Of a stretch of 64,000 bases of DNA, positions 8,958-18,562 are shown piece after piece. Where the stretch lies: assembly GCF_012979535.1 (NCBI RefSeq), contig NZ_CP053015.1, positions 2,232,001-2,296,000 of the forward strand, given 5' to 3'. The stretch comes from Sphingomonas lacunae (GTDB lineage Bacteria > Pseudomonadota > Alphaproteobacteria > Sphingomonadales > Sphingomonadaceae). The translations under genes were made by a program, and so were the position numbers. The notes beneath the pieces are model-generated. The model worked only from the letters and a program-made list of their open reading frames with translations. It had not been told where the DNA came from and did no database searches. Every line of letters starts with the position of its first letter. Within the stretch, counting starts at the first letter, position 1.

Positions 8958-10932
8958 CGTCAATGGTTGCGGCATTCGCCTGGATGAACTGGAAGCGATG
9001 CTCCGGATTCTTGCCCATCAGACGGTCGACCAGATCGCGGACGCTGGCCCGCTCCTCATATTCCTGGGGCAGGGTAACTCGCAGCAGTGAGCGGGTGGCA
9101 GGTGCCATGGTGGTCTCGCGAAGCTGAGCGGGCATCATCTCGCCAAGGCCCTTGAAGCGGGATACCTCGACCTTCTTGCCCTTGAACATTGTCCGTTCCA
9201 GCTCGGCGCGCTGTTCCTCGTCTCGCGCATAGGCGCTCTTGCCGCCGGCACTGAGGCGGTAAAGTGGTGGCTGGGCCAGATAGACACGGCCGCGCCGGAC
9301 AATCTCGGACATTTCCTGGAAAAAGAATGTCATCAGCAGTGTGGCAATGTGGGCGCCGTCGACGTCCGCATCGGTCATGATGACAATGCGTTCGTAGCGG
9401 AGCCGGTCAGGGTCGCAATCCTTGCGCATCCCGCAGCCGAGCGCGAGCGCCAAATCGGCAATTTCGCTGTTCGCCCGAATCTTGTCGGCGCTGGCCGAGG
9501 CGACGTTGAGGATCTTTCCACGGATCGGCAAAACCGCCTGTGTCTTGCGATCACGCGCCTGTTTGGCGCTGCCGCCGGCGCTATCCCCTTCGACGATGAA
9601 TAATTCCGTGCCTTCAGGTCCGTCATTGGAGCAATCGGTCAGCTTGCCGGGCAGGCGCAGCTTGCGGGCGGAGGTCGCCGTCTTGCGCTTGACCTCCCGC
9701 TCGGCCTTGCGGTTGAGACGTTCCTCAACCCGGTCCAGCACCATGCTGAGAAGGGCGCGACCACGTTCCATATTGGCGGAAAGGAAATGGTCAAAATGGT
9801 CGCGCACAGCGGCCTCGACCAGCCGTGCGGCTTCGGGCGAAGTCAACCGGTCCTTGGTCTGGCTCTGGAACTGGGGATCGCGGATGAACACAGACAACAT
9901 GCTCTCACACATGTTGAGAACGTCATCGGCAGTGATCTCCTTGGACTTCTTTTGCCCGACCAATTCACCAAAGGCACGAAGCCCTTTGGTCAAGGCGCTG
10001 CGGAGCCCTGCTTCATGCGTTCCTCCGTCGGGCGTCGGAATGGTGTTGCAATACCAGCTGTAGCTGCCGTCCGACCACAGCGGCCATGCCACCGCCCATT
10101 CCACCCGTCCTTGCGATTGGCCATCGGGTCCGGGCGGAAAATCCTGCGATCCGGTGAAGGGGTCAGCCGTTGCGCATTCGCGCGTGCCGATCTGCTCCTT
10201 CAGATGATCGGCCAACCCGCCCGGAAACTGGAAGACAGCCTCTGTCGGCGTATCGTCTCCGACAAGTTCGGAATCGCATTTCCAGCGGATCTCAACGCCG
10301 GCAAACAGATAGGCCTTGGACCGGGCGAGGCGATAGAGGCGTTGCGGCTTGAAGCGCGCATGTTCGCCAAAGATTTCCGCATCGGGGACAAAGGAAACGC
10401 TGGTGCCGCGGCGGTTGGGCGTCGGGCCCAACGGTTCGACCGGGCCGAGCGCCTTGCCTTGGGAAAAGCGTTGGCGGAACAATTGTTTCGCCCGGGCCAC
10501 CTCGACCACTGTCTCGCTCGACAGGGCATTGACCACGGAAACGCCCACACCGTGCAGGCCGCCTGAGGTGGCATAGGCCTTTCCCTCGAACTTGCCGCCG
10601 GAGTGCAGTGTGGTGAGAATAACTTCCAGCGCCGACTTGCCGGGAAACTTGGGGTGAGGGTCAACAGGAATGCCCCGGCCATTGTCGGTGATGGTCAGCC
10701 GGTTGCCAGCTTCCAGCGTCACCTCGATCCTGGTCGCATGCCCCGCGACTGCTTCGTCCATGCTGTTGTCGAGAACTTCGGCCGCGAGGTGGTGCAGCGC
10801 CCGCTCATCTGTGCCGCCGACATACATGCCGGGCCGGCGCCGGACGGGTTCCAACCCCTCCAGGACCTCAATGGCCGATGCGTCATAATCCTGCCCGCCC
10901 TTGGGCAGCGCGGCGAAAAGATCGTCACTCAT
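8938..10932 (-). CDS. parE: DNA topoisomerase IV subunit B
   Basis: ParE is the ATPase subunit of topoisomerase IV, which decatenates daughter chromosomes. The 664-aa product has a GHKL ATPase domain with EVLDNSMDEAV, DNGRGIPVD and GLHGVGVSVVNALS. A transducer domain follows, then a TOPRIM domain with FIVEGDSAGGSAKQARDR and MTDADVDGAHI. The C-terminus has SRFKGLGEMMPAQLRETTM. Length and the short TOPRIM insert fit ParE better than GyrB, which is usually about 800 aa in this group. parC is not in the window. The gene reads away from the thioesterase gene, with 87 bases of spacer. Confidence 0.95.
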   Translation of the reverse strand: MSDDLFAALPKGGQDYDASAIEVLEGLEPVRRRPGMYVGGTDERALHHLAAEVLDNSMDEAVAGHATRIEVTLEAGNRLTITDNGRGIPVDPHPKFPGKSALEVILTTLHSGGKFEGKAYATSGGLHGVGVSVVNALSSETVVEVARAKQLFRQRFSQGKALGPVEPLGPTPNRRGTSVSFVPDAEIFGEHARFKPQRLYRLARSKAYLFAGVEIRWKCDSELVGDDTPTEAVFQFPGGLADHLKEQIGTRECATADPFTGSQDFPPGPDGQSQGRVEWAVAWPLWSDGSYSWYCNTIPTPDGGTHEAGLRSALTKGLRAFGELVGQKKSKEITADDVLNMCESMLSVFIRDPQFQSQTKDRLTSPEAARLVEAAVRDHFDHFLSANMERGRALLSMVLDRVEERLNRKAEREVKRKTATSARKLRLPGKLTDCSNDGPEGTELFIVEGDSAGGSAKQARDRKTQAVLPIRGKILNVASASADKIRANSEIADLALALGCGMRKDCDPDRLRYERIVIMTDADVDGAHIATLLMTFFFQEMSEIVRRGRVYLAQPPLYRLSAGGKSAYARDEEQRAELERTMFKGKKVEVSRFKGLGEMMPAQLRETTMAPATRSLLRVTLPQEYEERASVRDLVDRLMGKNPEHRFQFIQANAATIDDEVIDA

Positions 10933-11019
10933 GCATCAGCTATAGGGCGGCGGGAGTCACCGGCGCAAGCGTTCCGTTTCCGTTCGGTGATGACCGGCAC
11001 CTTTTGACGTCGGTGGCGC

Positions 11020-11397
11020 CTAGTCCTTGACCGCGAAAATGGCGAAATTGCCATTGGCCTGCGCAATGGTCCGGCCGTCGCAGATTATCTCCGACTGCAG
11101 ATTGGCAACGCGTTTGCCCCGGTTGAGCAGGCGCGTTTCACACACCAAATCTCCACCCCTGGCAGCCGCGAAATAGTTGATCTTTATCTCGATCGTCGCG
11201 CAAATCTGTCCCTGATCAAGGGTCGGGTATAGTGCGGCACCCATGCCGGTGTCGGCCATGGCAAAGATCACTGCACCATGCACAACGCCCTGGGGATTGT
11301 AATGGCGGGCAGGATCAACGGTCAGCAGCGCACGGCTGCTGCCGTCGCCCGCTGTTTCCATTTCCAATCCGATCAACTCGGCAAAAGGGTGCTGCAC
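11020..11397 (-). CDS. PaaI-type hotdog-fold thioesterase
   Basis: The 125-aa product is a single hotdog domain of the PaaI/YbgC type, which cleaves acyl-CoA thioesters. The signature is YNPQGVVHGAVIFAMADTGMGAAL, described here as an HG-x-V loop followed by the long central helix with the catalytic Asp of the PaaI group. A beta strand with IEIKINYF follows. The start is a GTG at 11397, 14 bases after the gcrA stop, with AAGGA about 11 bases upstream. A longer frame reaching back into gcrA is unlikely. The substrate is unknown. Co-direction with gcrA suggests a shared transcript. Confidence 0.82.
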   Translation of the reverse strand: MQHPFAELIGLEMETAGDGSSRALLTVDPARHYNPQGVVHGAVIFAMADTGMGAALYPTLDQGQICATIEIKINYFAAARGGDLVCETRLLNRGKRVANLQSEIICDGRTIAQANGNFAIFAVKD

Positions 11398-11411
11398 CGG
11401 TCTGGAGATCC

Positions 11412-12152
11412 TTAGCGCACGCGAGGCCCGCCAAAGGGCGGCGGCGGAGGAGGACGGCGTGTTCCGCGCGGCAACTGGGCCTGGAACGCGCGACCGCAAT
11501 GGTCGACGCAATAAGGATAGCCAGGATTCACCGCTTCCCCGCAAAAATGGAAATCGGGTTCGCCAGGGTGTCCCATCGGCCAACGGCAAATGCGGTCATT
11601 GAGGTCCAACAGGCTCGTCTTGTCAGCCATCTCCGGAGTCGGCTTGGCCGGGACCCGGCGGCGAGGAGGGGCGGGAGGAATGGGCGCCTGTTGGTCACCC
11701 GGCCCCTGGCGGATGAATCCGCCCGGTCCGATCGACACGAGCCGCGGGCCATCGGGCTTGCGCGCCTCGGCCGGCGGTACGGCAGGCGCCGCGACGGATG
11801 CTGAGGCCTCCGGTTCGGTTCGGGAAACTGGTGCAGCCGGCGCGGATGGGCGAGCAGGGACGGCTGCCTTTGCTGCCGGGGTAGGAGTGGGCACACGCGG
11901 AGCAGCCGGCTTGGCCACCGGTGCCGGACGCGCAGTCCGTTCTGCCCCAGCCTTCGCTGGCGTTGCCTTCGCCTCACTATTGTCTTCGGCAGTCTTCACC
12001 GGCGAAGGGCGGGATTTCAAGCCCAGCCGATGCGCCTTGCCAATCACGGCATTGCGGCTGACACCGCCCAGTTCATCGGCGATCTGGCTGGCAGTCAGCC
12101 CGTTTTCCCAGAGTTTTCTGAGGGTTTCGATACGCTCGTCAGTCCATGACAT
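11412..12152 (-). CDS. gcrA: GcrA cell-cycle regulator
   Basis: GcrA is an alphaproteobacterial sigma70 co-regulator that responds to CcrM (GANTC) methylation. The N-terminus is the hallmark: MSWTDERIETLRKLW, then ASQIADELGGVSRNAVIGKAHRLGL, a helix-turn-helix of about 45 residues. The middle (about residues 50-185) is a long low-complexity Ala/Pro/Lys-rich linker. The C-terminal domain has CRWPMGHPGEPDFHFCG and YPYCVDHCGRAF, a conserved Cys/His cluster. At 246 aa it is longer than the Caulobacter protein (about 170 aa), all of it in the linker. The start at 12152 begins exactly at the conserved MSW. Confidence 0.93.
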   Translation of the reverse strand: MSWTDERIETLRKLWENGLTASQIADELGGVSRNAVIGKAHRLGLKSRPSPVKTAEDNSEAKATPAKAGAERTARPAPVAKPAAPRVPTPTPAAKAAVPARPSAPAAPVSRTEPEASASVAAPAVPPAEARKPDGPRLVSIGPGGFIRQGPGDQQAPIPPAPPRRRVPAKPTPEMADKTSLLDLNDRICRWPMGHPGEPDFHFCGEAVNPGYPYCVDHCGRAFQAQLPRGTRRPPPPPPFGGPRVR

Positions 12153-12252
12153 CAGGTCGTGGCCTATCCATGTTGGTGGCAGGAGGCAATCCACCTGCCT
12201 GCATTGGGTTGCAGCTTGCGCCGGCTCGGCGAAGCCGATAGTCGAAAAGCCT

Positions 12253-13116
12253 ATGAACAGCCAGCCCCAAAGCCTTCACCCGTCGCAGAATGACGCTTCT
12301 TCCGTTGATTATCCGCTTCCCGAGATGGGACAGGCGGTCATCCAACGGGTGAACTGGGGTGGCCTTCGCGCCCTCTATGTGAAGGAGGTTCGCCGTTTCT
12401 TCAAGGTGCAGACCCAGACTATCTGGGCTCCGGCGGTCACAACCTTGATGTATCTCGTTATCTTCACCGTCGCCATGGGTAGCAACCGGCCCGATGTGCT
12501 CGGTGTCCATTTCATCGACTTCCTCGCTCCTGGGCTGATCGCCATGGCGATGTTGCAGAACAGCTTCGCCAACTCCTCCTTCTCGCTGCTGGTCGGGAAA
12601 ATGCAGGGGACAATCGTCGACTATTTGATGCCGCCGCTGTCCGAGCTTGAACTGCTCGTCGCGATGGTCGGTGCGGCTGTTACCCGTGCGATCTTTGTCG
12701 GCTTTGCCATCTGGCTTGTCATGCTTTTCTGGCCGGATGTGTCGGTGAGGGTTCATCACCTGTGGGCAGTGGTTGCCTTTGGCCTGCTCGGTTCCACCAT
12801 GCTCGGCTTTCTCGGCCTGATCACCTCCATCTGGGCGGAAAAGTTCGATCATGCGGCGGCCATCACCAACTTTGTGGTGGCGCCGTTGGCCCTGCTGTCA
12901 GGCACTTTCTACGCCGTGGACAAGCTGAGCCCGACCTTCGCCGCGATCAGCCACGCCAATCCCTTTTTCTACACCATCTCGGGTTTCCGTTATGGCTTTA
13001 TTGGCGCGGCGGACTCTCCTGTGCTGCTTGGACTGGCGGTTCTGGTGGGCGTCAATCTGTTGCTCGGTGGTGCCTGCTATGCGCTGCTGCGCTCCGGCTG
13101 GAAGATCAAGGCCTGA
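12253..13116 (+). CDS. ABC-2 type transporter permease
   Basis: The product (287 aa) has about 25 polar N-terminal residues and an amphipathic LYVKEVRRFFKV segment. Six hydrophobic segments follow, with the ABC-2 permease pattern: APAVTTLMYLVIF, the SFSLLVGKMQGTIVDYLMPPLS loop, and LSGTFYAVDKLSP near the C-terminus. Such permeases export lipids, polysaccharides or drugs together with a separate ATPase. No ATP-binding protein gene is next to it: gcrA diverges on one side and hspQ converges on the other. The ATPase must be encoded elsewhere. The substrate cannot be named. Confidence 0.85.
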   Translation: MNSQPQSLHPSQNDASSVDYPLPEMGQAVIQRVNWGGLRALYVKEVRRFFKVQTQTIWAPAVTTLMYLVIFTVAMGSNRPDVLGVHFIDFLAPGLIAMAMLQNSFANSSFSLLVGKMQGTIVDYLMPPLSELELLVAMVGAAVTRAIFVGFAIWLVMLFWPDVSVRVHHLWAVVAFGLLGSTMLGFLGLITSIWAEKFDHAAAITNFVVAPLALLSGTFYAVDKLSPTFAAISHANPFFYTISGFRYGFIGAADSPVLLGLAVLVGVNLLLGGACYALLRSGWKIKA

Positions 13117-13140
13117 GCGATTGGCCCCGCCAGGATGCTG

Positions 13141-13509
13141 TCAGTGCCGATGGCGCGGCCGCAATTTATACTGGCCGTTGGCAAAGCCCTCGAACAATTC
13201 GTCTATCCCGGGATGGCTGACCGGGCCTGACGCGCCGTCGCTCACCAGATTTTGCTGACTGACATAGGCGAGGTAGCTGGTCTCGTCATTTTCCGCGAGC
13301 AGGTGGTAAAATGGCTGGTCGCGTCGCGGGCGCATGTCCTCGGGGATCGCTTCATACCATTCCTCGCTGTTCGAAAAGACCGGGTCGACGTCAAACACGA
13401 CACCCCGGAAATCGAACAGCCGGTGGCGCACCACATCGCCGACACCAAAACGTGCGGTAATGACGGGCTGCGCACCCATTGCGTTGCGGGCATGGTCGGG
13501 TGATAGCAT
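13141..13509 (-). CDS. hspQ: HspQ / YccV-like hemimethylated-DNA-binding family protein
   Basis: The 122-aa protein contains the compact YccV-like domain: ARFGVGDVVRHRLFDFRGVVFDVDP, followed by WYEAIPEDMRP, QPFYHLLAEND and YVSQQNL. This covers the complete family signature, in short blocks as listed. In enterobacteria HspQ affects DnaA stability and acts as a specificity factor for Lon. The start is the ATG at 13509; the frame is open further upstream but runs into the tRNA gene. The gene converges with the ABC permease gene with only 24 bases between the stops. Confidence 0.88.
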   Translation of the reverse strand: MLSPDHARNAMGAQPVITARFGVGDVVRHRLFDFRGVVFDVDPVFSNSEEWYEAIPEDMRPRRDQPFYHLLAENDETSYLAYVSQQNLVSDGASGPVSHPGIDELFEGFANGQYKLRPRHRH

Positions 13510-13714
13510 TCTGTTCACCCCACCTAGATAAGCCTCCCGTCTGCCAAGGCAAGACCTGCTGTCTGTATCAGGCGAGCCGCACATATGGCGCTGGGCGCTG
13601 GTTCGGCAATGCTGCTCACTTTTGCGCACAGCCCGCTTGGCAAGCGCGATTCTATTCGCTAGAGGCGCGGCTTCCGACCAAAGCGGCAGGCAAGGAGCCT
13701 GCTGATACCTCTGC

Positions 13715-13804
<90 letters not shown>

Positions 13805-13882
13805 CGGTTTCTCACGGCCGATAGCGCATCAGGGATAGCTGGCGGAACCTCCAGTCTGGCGGAGGGACTTCGCCCGGATGTT

Positions 13883-14896
13883 TCAGCCAGAAGCGCGCAC
13901 AATCAGGCTGGGTTCCAGCACCACCGAATCCGTGCGTTCTCCGCCAATGCGGCGATAGAGCAGGTCAACGAGGTGGGCGGCGCCCGCAACGAGATCCTGC
14001 TTGACGGTGGTCAGCGGCGGGATGGTCTGGGCGGCAAAGGGCAGGTCGTCATAGCCGGTGATGCGAATGTCCTGCGGGACCGATATGCCTTTTTCGGACA
14101 GCGCCCTGAGCGCGGTGATGGCCACCACGTCGGATGCTGCGACAATGCCGTCGGGCAAGGATTTGGTTTGCGCCAGCCACGCGCTGATCGCTGGATGGGC
14201 AATGTCTGCAGTCAGGTGAATTGGCAGGATCTGGAAATCCGCGTCCAGGCCTGCTTCGGCCAGGGCTTCGCGACAGCCGAGCAGACGATCCGCTATTTCC
14301 GGCGCGGCGGGATCGCCAAAAAAGGCTATGCGTCGGCACCCCTGCTTGATCAGATGCTGGACAGCAATCATGCCGCCTTTGCGATTGTTTGTACCAACAG
14401 AACAATGCGTCTGGCCCGACTGGCTGGCACCCCATACCACCATGGGCAAATAGCGTTGGGCCACTTCGTCGATGACATCGGACTGGTCCGACTGTCCGAT
14501 GATGATGGCCCCGTCAACACGGCCGCTGTCAACAATCTGGCTCAGCCAGTTGCGGTCCTTGGGAATGACGCGGGACAGCAACAGGTCATGGCCCCGTTCA
14601 GTCAGAGCGTCGGCGAGATGGCCGATCAGCGTCATGAAGAAAGGGTCGGAGATGTGCTGGCCGGTTTCGTGGCCAAGCGGAATGACCACGCCAATCGCGC
14701 CGGCGCGCTTGATGCGAAGGTTGCGGGCCATGATGTTCGGACGGAAACCATGATCGCGAGCGATCTGCTGGATCGTCTCCCGCGTCTTTTGTGAAATCAG
14801 TGGACTGTCGGCCAGCGCACGGGACACTGTGCCTGCGGAAACACCGGCTAGTTTTGCCAGGTCCGTGATGTTCTTTACCCGCGGCTCGTCGGCCAT
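13883..14896 (-). CDS. LacI/GalR-family regulator of the alpha-galactoside locus
   Basis: The 337-aa protein has a LacI-type helix-turn-helix at residues about 8-55 (ITDLAKLAGVSAGTVSRAL, then LISQKTRETI and GFRPNIMARNL). A type I periplasmic-binding-like sugar domain follows, with GAIGVVIPLGHE, VDGAIIIGQSD, and ITGYDDLPFAAQ near the end. The start at 14896 has GGACGGGAA directly upstream; ATGs at 14923 and 14956 are less likely. It diverges from the transporter gene, and palindromes lie in the 235-base gap. By position it should control import and breakdown of alpha-galactosides, probably as a repressor released by a sugar from the pathway. The inducer is unknown. Confidence 0.9.
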   Translation of the reverse strand: MADEPRVKNITDLAKLAGVSAGTVSRALADSPLISQKTRETIQQIARDHGFRPNIMARNLRIKRAGAIGVVIPLGHETGQHISDPFFMTLIGHLADALTERGHDLLLSRVIPKDRNWLSQIVDSGRVDGAIIIGQSDQSDVIDEVAQRYLPMVVWGASQSGQTHCSVGTNNRKGGMIAVQHLIKQGCRRIAFFGDPAAPEIADRLLGCREALAEAGLDADFQILPIHLTADIAHPAISAWLAQTKSLPDGIVAASDVVAITALRALSEKGISVPQDIRITGYDDLPFAAQTIPPLTTVKQDLVAGAAHLVDLLYRRIGGERTDSVVLEPSLIVRASG

Positions 14897-14947
14897 TTCC
14901 CGTCCTGTCAGCTTGTTTTGCATACCATTAGTGCGGCCTGTTGACTG

Positions 14948-14959
14948 GCCTTGCAAGGC
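14948..14959. promoter_or_regulatory. Perfect 12-bp palindrome upstream of the LacI-family gene
   Basis: GCCTTGCAAGGC is a perfect palindrome, 52 bases before the regulator start codon. It shares the core TTGCAA with the other candidate sites of the locus. It may be an autoregulation site, but no binding data exist here. Confidence 0.4.
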
Positions 14960-15017
14960 GGAAAGTTGCCGTCAGCCAATGACAACGGTGCCAGTACGCA
15001 TCGGGTCAGATCGACTA

Positions 15018-15034
15018 TGCAATCGATTGTTGCA
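15018..15034. promoter_or_regulatory. Candidate LacI-family operator before the transporter
   Basis: TGCAATCGATTGTTGCA holds the perfect 10-bp palindrome CAATCGATTG with the central CG that is common in LacI-family operators (AAnCGnTT). It lies about 100 bases before the transporter start, in the divergent regulator/transporter gap. Confidence 0.55.
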
Positions 15035-15131
15035 ATTTGTCACACTGCTGTTAGGCCGATCATCGCGAAGAGGGCGTGACAGCGATTGCGCCTTGCGCGG
15101 AGAGGCGGCATGGCGCCGCGGGGAGAGTGTG

Positions 15132-16457
15132 ATGTCTGCTGCTGCCAAACCCCATTTGCCGCTTGCGCGGATCATCGAGATGAATCTCGGTTTCCTCGGA
15201 CTGCAATTCAGCTTTGGCCTGCAACAGGGCAATATGGGGCCGATCTACAGCTATCTGGGTGCCAGCGAGGCAGCCTTGCCGATCCTCAGCCTGGCCGGCC
15301 CGGTTACTGGACTGCTTGTCCAGCCGATAGTTGGAGCGATGAGTGATCGGACCAATTCCCGATGGGGTCGCCGGACGCCTTATTTTCTTGTCGGTGCGGT
15401 GCTGTGTTTCTTCGGCTTGTTGTTCATGCCCTACAGTTCCTCGCTGCTGATGGCTGCCAGCCTGCTGTGGATTCTTGACGCCGGCAACAACATCACCATG
15501 GAGCCTTATCGCGCTTATGTTTCCGACCGGCTCAACCCTGATCAGCATAATGCCGGCTTCCTGACCCAGAGCGCCTTTACCGGTCTTGCTCAGTGCCTTG
15601 CGCTGGGAACGCCGGCGCTTCTGGTCGGGTTGGTCGGCATGGACAAGGATGCTGTCGATGCCCACAACATCCCCTATACTGTGCATGTCGTCTTTTTGAT
15701 CGGGGCTGTCCTGTCCCTGTCGACCATTCTCTGGTCGGTGCTGCGCGTTCCGGAACTGCCAATGACCGAACAGCAAAAGGCAGAGATCGCCGCAGCGCCG
15801 AAGGGAGCTGTCGAAACGCTGCGTGAAATCTGGGCGGCGATCCGTGACATGCCGCTGCCGATGCGCAAGCTGGGCGTGATGATGCTGTTCCAATGGTATG
15901 CGATGGGCACATATTGGACCTACGTCACATACTCCATCAGCCGTTCGGTCTATGGCACCGCCGACCCGTTGTCCGACGGCTTTCGCAGTGCGGTGCTGAC
16001 CAACGGAACCATGGCGGCATTTTACAATGCGATCGCCTTTGTCGCCGCTTTGGCGATGATGCCGATGGTGCGCCGATATGGCCCGCGTCCCATGCACGCA
16101 GCTGCGCTTGTTGCCGGTGGGCTGGGGATGCTGCTGTTGCCGCAGATCAGTGATCCACTGTGGCTGGCCTTGCCGGCAATCGGCGTCGGCATTGCCTGGG
16201 GCAGCATCATGGGCACCCCCTATGTCATGCTGGCGCGTTGCATTCCGGCCAATCGCACCGGAGTCTACATGGGTATTTTCAACATGATGATCGTCATTCC
16301 CATGCTGATCAATGCCGCCACCGTTCCGTTGTATTACAACACCCTGATGGGCGGAGACGCGCGTAACATCCTCATGCTCGCGGGTGTGCTGATGGTTTGT
16401 GCCGCGCTGGCGGTGCTGCGTGTTCGCGATGATGATTTCGACAGGGTGAAGGGCTGA
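15132..16457 (+). CDS. GPH/MFS-type sugar:cation symporter
   Basis: The 441-aa product has about 12 hydrophobic segments. The cytoplasmic loop between the second and third carries SDRTNSRWGRRTPYFLVGA, a loop typical of the GPH (MelB/sucrose symporter) type. The sucrose/maltose symporters of sphingomonads and Caulobacter have the same N-terminal style (LARIIEMNLGFLGLQFSFGLQQ, within 22 residues). It is expected to import a whole oligosaccharide across the inner membrane with a cation or proton. The ATG at 15132 follows GGGAGAG. The stop overlaps the alpha-galactosidase start as TGATG, tying import to hydrolysis. Confidence 0.88.
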   Translation: MSAAAKPHLPLARIIEMNLGFLGLQFSFGLQQGNMGPIYSYLGASEAALPILSLAGPVTGLLVQPIVGAMSDRTNSRWGRRTPYFLVGAVLCFFGLLFMPYSSSLLMAASLLWILDAGNNITMEPYRAYVSDRLNPDQHNAGFLTQSAFTGLAQCLALGTPALLVGLVGMDKDAVDAHNIPYTVHVVFLIGAVLSLSTILWSVLRVPELPMTEQQKAEIAAAPKGAVETLREIWAAIRDMPLPMRKLGVMMLFQWYAMGTYWTYVTYSISRSVYGTADPLSDGFRSAVLTNGTMAAFYNAIAFVAALAMMPMVRRYGPRPMHAAALVAGGLGMLLLPQISDPLWLALPAIGVGIAWGSIMGTPYVMLARCIPANRTGVYMGIFNMMIVIPMLINAATVPLYYNTLMGGDARNILMLAGVLMVCAALAVLRVRDDDFDRVKG

Positions 16458-18562
16458 TGGCGGCAGCGGCGCGGTTGTACCTCCTGCACGGTGGCCACTC
16501 GTCACTCGCCATAGAGGTGGATGCAGCGGGTGTGCCGGTGTGGCGGCATTGGGGTGCTCGCCTGCCTGATGGCATAAAGTCTGGCCCGGCGCTGGCTGAG
16601 ACGCGGCCGCCAGCGTCTTTCTCGCTGGAGCAACCTGCTGTTTTTTCTCCGTTTCCCGGTTTTGGCATGGGATGGTTCGCCCAGTCGGCGCTGCTGGCCC
16701 ATCGACAGGGGCAGGCGTTCGTCTTTGAACCACAGGCTTGGCATGTGGTCCCGTCTGACCGGCAACTGGCGATCACGGCACGGGATGATGTGGCAGGCAT
16801 TACCGTCACCCTGCAGCTGCGGCTTGATCCGCAGGACGATGTGCTGACAGTGGCGACCAGCCTGACGAATACCGGCGCTGGTCTGCTGGATGTGCAATGG
16901 CTCGCCGCTGCGGTTCTGCCACTGCCGTCGTCGGCCCATTCGGTCCGCCATGTCTCGGGTCGGCACAATAGCGAGTTTGTTCCTTGCGAGGATGTGCTGG
17001 GGCGTGGCCAGTGGCGACGGGAGAACCGGCGCGGACTGACCTCGCATGACAGTTTCCCCGGCGCCATCGTCACCACGCCGGGCAGCACAGCGGACAGTGG
17101 ACTCACCTATGGCGCACAACTTGCCTGGTCGGGCAATCATGCCCAGTTGATCGAATGGCTCGATGATGGGCGATACCAGTGGCAACTGGGCGAATGGCTT
17201 GCTCCGGGAGAGGTGCGGCTGGAGCAAGGTGGGCGGCTGGACGCGCCCGATGTGCTCGCTACCTGTTCGCCCGACGGCTGGAATGGCGTTGCCCGCAATT
17301 TCCACCGCGCGGTCCGCGACAGCATCCGCTGGCCCGACGGGCAGATGGCCCCGCGCCCGGTGCATCTCAACACTTGGGAAGGTTTTTACTTCGATCATGA
17401 TGAGGCTCAGCTCAAGGCGCTTGCCACCGCGGCAGCGGCGATCGGCGTCGAACGCTTTGTGTTGGACGATGGCTGGTTCAAGGGGCGCGATGATGACACC
17501 AGATCACTCGGTGACTGGACGGTCGATCTGCGCAAATATCCGCAAGGGCTGAAACCGCTCGCCGATCATGTCCGCGCCGCCGGCATGGAATTTGGTCTGT
17601 GGGTCGAGCCGGAGATGGTCAATCCCGACAGTGACCTGTTCCGTGCCCATCCCGACTGGGTTCTTCAGATCGCGGGGCGTCCCTTGCTGACTGCCCGCAA
17701 CCAGCTGGTGCTCGACCTGACCCGGCCTGAGGTCAGCGACTATCTGTTCGGCGCGGTGGATTCCCTGTTGCGCGAATTGCCCATCGCCTATCTCAAATGG
17801 GATCACAACCGCGACCTGACGATGGCCGGGGATGCCGGGGGCAGGGCGGCCTACCGGCGTCAGATACTCGCCGCCTATGCCCTGTTCGACCGGCTCCGCT
17901 CCGCCTGGCCGGCGGTCGAGATAGAGGCTTGCGCCGGCGGTGGCGGGCGGATCGATGCTGGCATCATCCGGCGCACGCACCGGTTCTGGACCAGCGATTG
18001 CATCGACGCGGTCAGTCGTGTCACCATGCAGCACGGTTTCCTCCAGTTCATGCCACCCGAAGTGATGGGCTCACACATTGGCGCGGCCCCGGCTCATTCT
18101 ACCGGGCGCAGCCAGTCGATGGATTTCCGGGCGGCGGTGGCCATAGCCGGTCATTTCGGTTTGGAATTCAACCTGCTGGACATGACCGACAGCGAAAGCG
18201 CCCGGCTTGCCGCATGGATTGCCTTCTACAAGGAGTGGCGGCACCTGCTTGCCGGACAGGTGGCGACCGGTTCGGCGAATGATCATCTGGCATGGCAGGC
18301 AAATGGCAGCGAAGGACAATGGCTGCTCTGCGTTTATCGGCTTGGGCCGAGTGAACTGCGCTATGCGCCTGCTTTGCCGCTGCCGTTTCTGGAGGACGGC
18401 CAGTGGCAAATCCGACGGATTGACCCGGTTGACCGGCCCGACCGCGATTCCCGCTGGCGCCAGGGATGGACAGCTGGAGCCGCATGGCTGCGCGACGTCG
18501 GCCTGCCATTGCCACCGATGAAGGCCGAATCCGCCGCCCTGTTTCAGATAGACCGTGCCTGA
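16457..18562 (+). CDS. Alpha-galactosidase, glycoside hydrolase family 36
   Basis: This 701-aa retaining enzyme removes terminal alpha-1,6-galactose from melibiose or raffinose-family sugars. An N-terminal beta-sandwich (about residues 1-290) is followed by the catalytic barrel. It contains [26 protein letters not shown], and YLKWDHNRD with the predicted nucleophile Asp449. The substrate loop is [12 protein letters not shown] (CxSGGGR in many relatives), and the predicted acid/base is Asp514 in RFWTSDCID. No signal peptide is visible, so it should act in the cytoplasm on sugar imported by the preceding transporter. It shares TGATG junctions with both neighbours, so transporter, hydrolase and galT are translationally coupled. 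Confidence 0.95.
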   Translation: MAAAARLYLLHGGHSSLAIEVDAAGVPVWRHWGARLPDGIKSGPALAETRPPASFSLEQPAVFSPFPGFGMGWFAQSALLAHRQGQAFVFEPQAWHVVPSDRQLAITARDDVAGITVTLQLRLDPQDDVLTVATSLTNTGAGLLDVQWLAAAVLPLPSSAHSVRHVSGRHNSEFVPCEDVLGRGQWRRENRRGLTSHDSFPGAIVTTPGSTADSGLTYGAQLAWSGNHAQLIEWLDDGRYQWQLGEWLAPGEVRLEQGGRLDAPDVLATCSPDGWNGVARNFHRAVRDSIRWPDGQMAPRPVHLNTWEGFYFDHDEAQLKALATAAAAIGVERFVLDDGWFKGRDDDTRSLGDWTVDLRKYPQGLKPLADHVRAAGMEFGLWVEPEMVNPDSDLFRAHPDWVLQIAGRPLLTARNQLVLDLTRPEVSDYLFGAVDSLLRELPIAYLKWDHNRDLTMAGDAGGRAAYRRQILAAYALFDRLRSAWPAVEIEACAGGGGRIDAGIIRRTHRFWTSDCIDAVSRVTMQHGFLQFMPPEVMGSHIGAAPAHSTGRSQSMDFRAAVAIAGHFGLEFNLLDMTDSESARLAAWIAFYKEWRHLLAGQVATGSANDHLAWQANGSEGQWLLCVYRLGPSELRYAPALPLPFLEDGQWQIRRIDPVDRPDRDSRWRQGWTAGAAWLRDVGLPLPPMKAESAALFQIDRA

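Noticed and set aside
11020..11589. A longer thioesterase starting inside gcrA
   Set aside because: The extra 64 residues are out-of-frame gcrA sequence. The GTG at 11397 after the gcrA stop with AAGGA upstream gives a normal PaaI-type length.
15060..16733. A 557-codon minus-strand frame opposite the sugar transporter
   Set aside because: It mirrors the transporter gene, is full of His/Gln/Arg runs with no motif, and crosses into the alpha-galactosidase gene.
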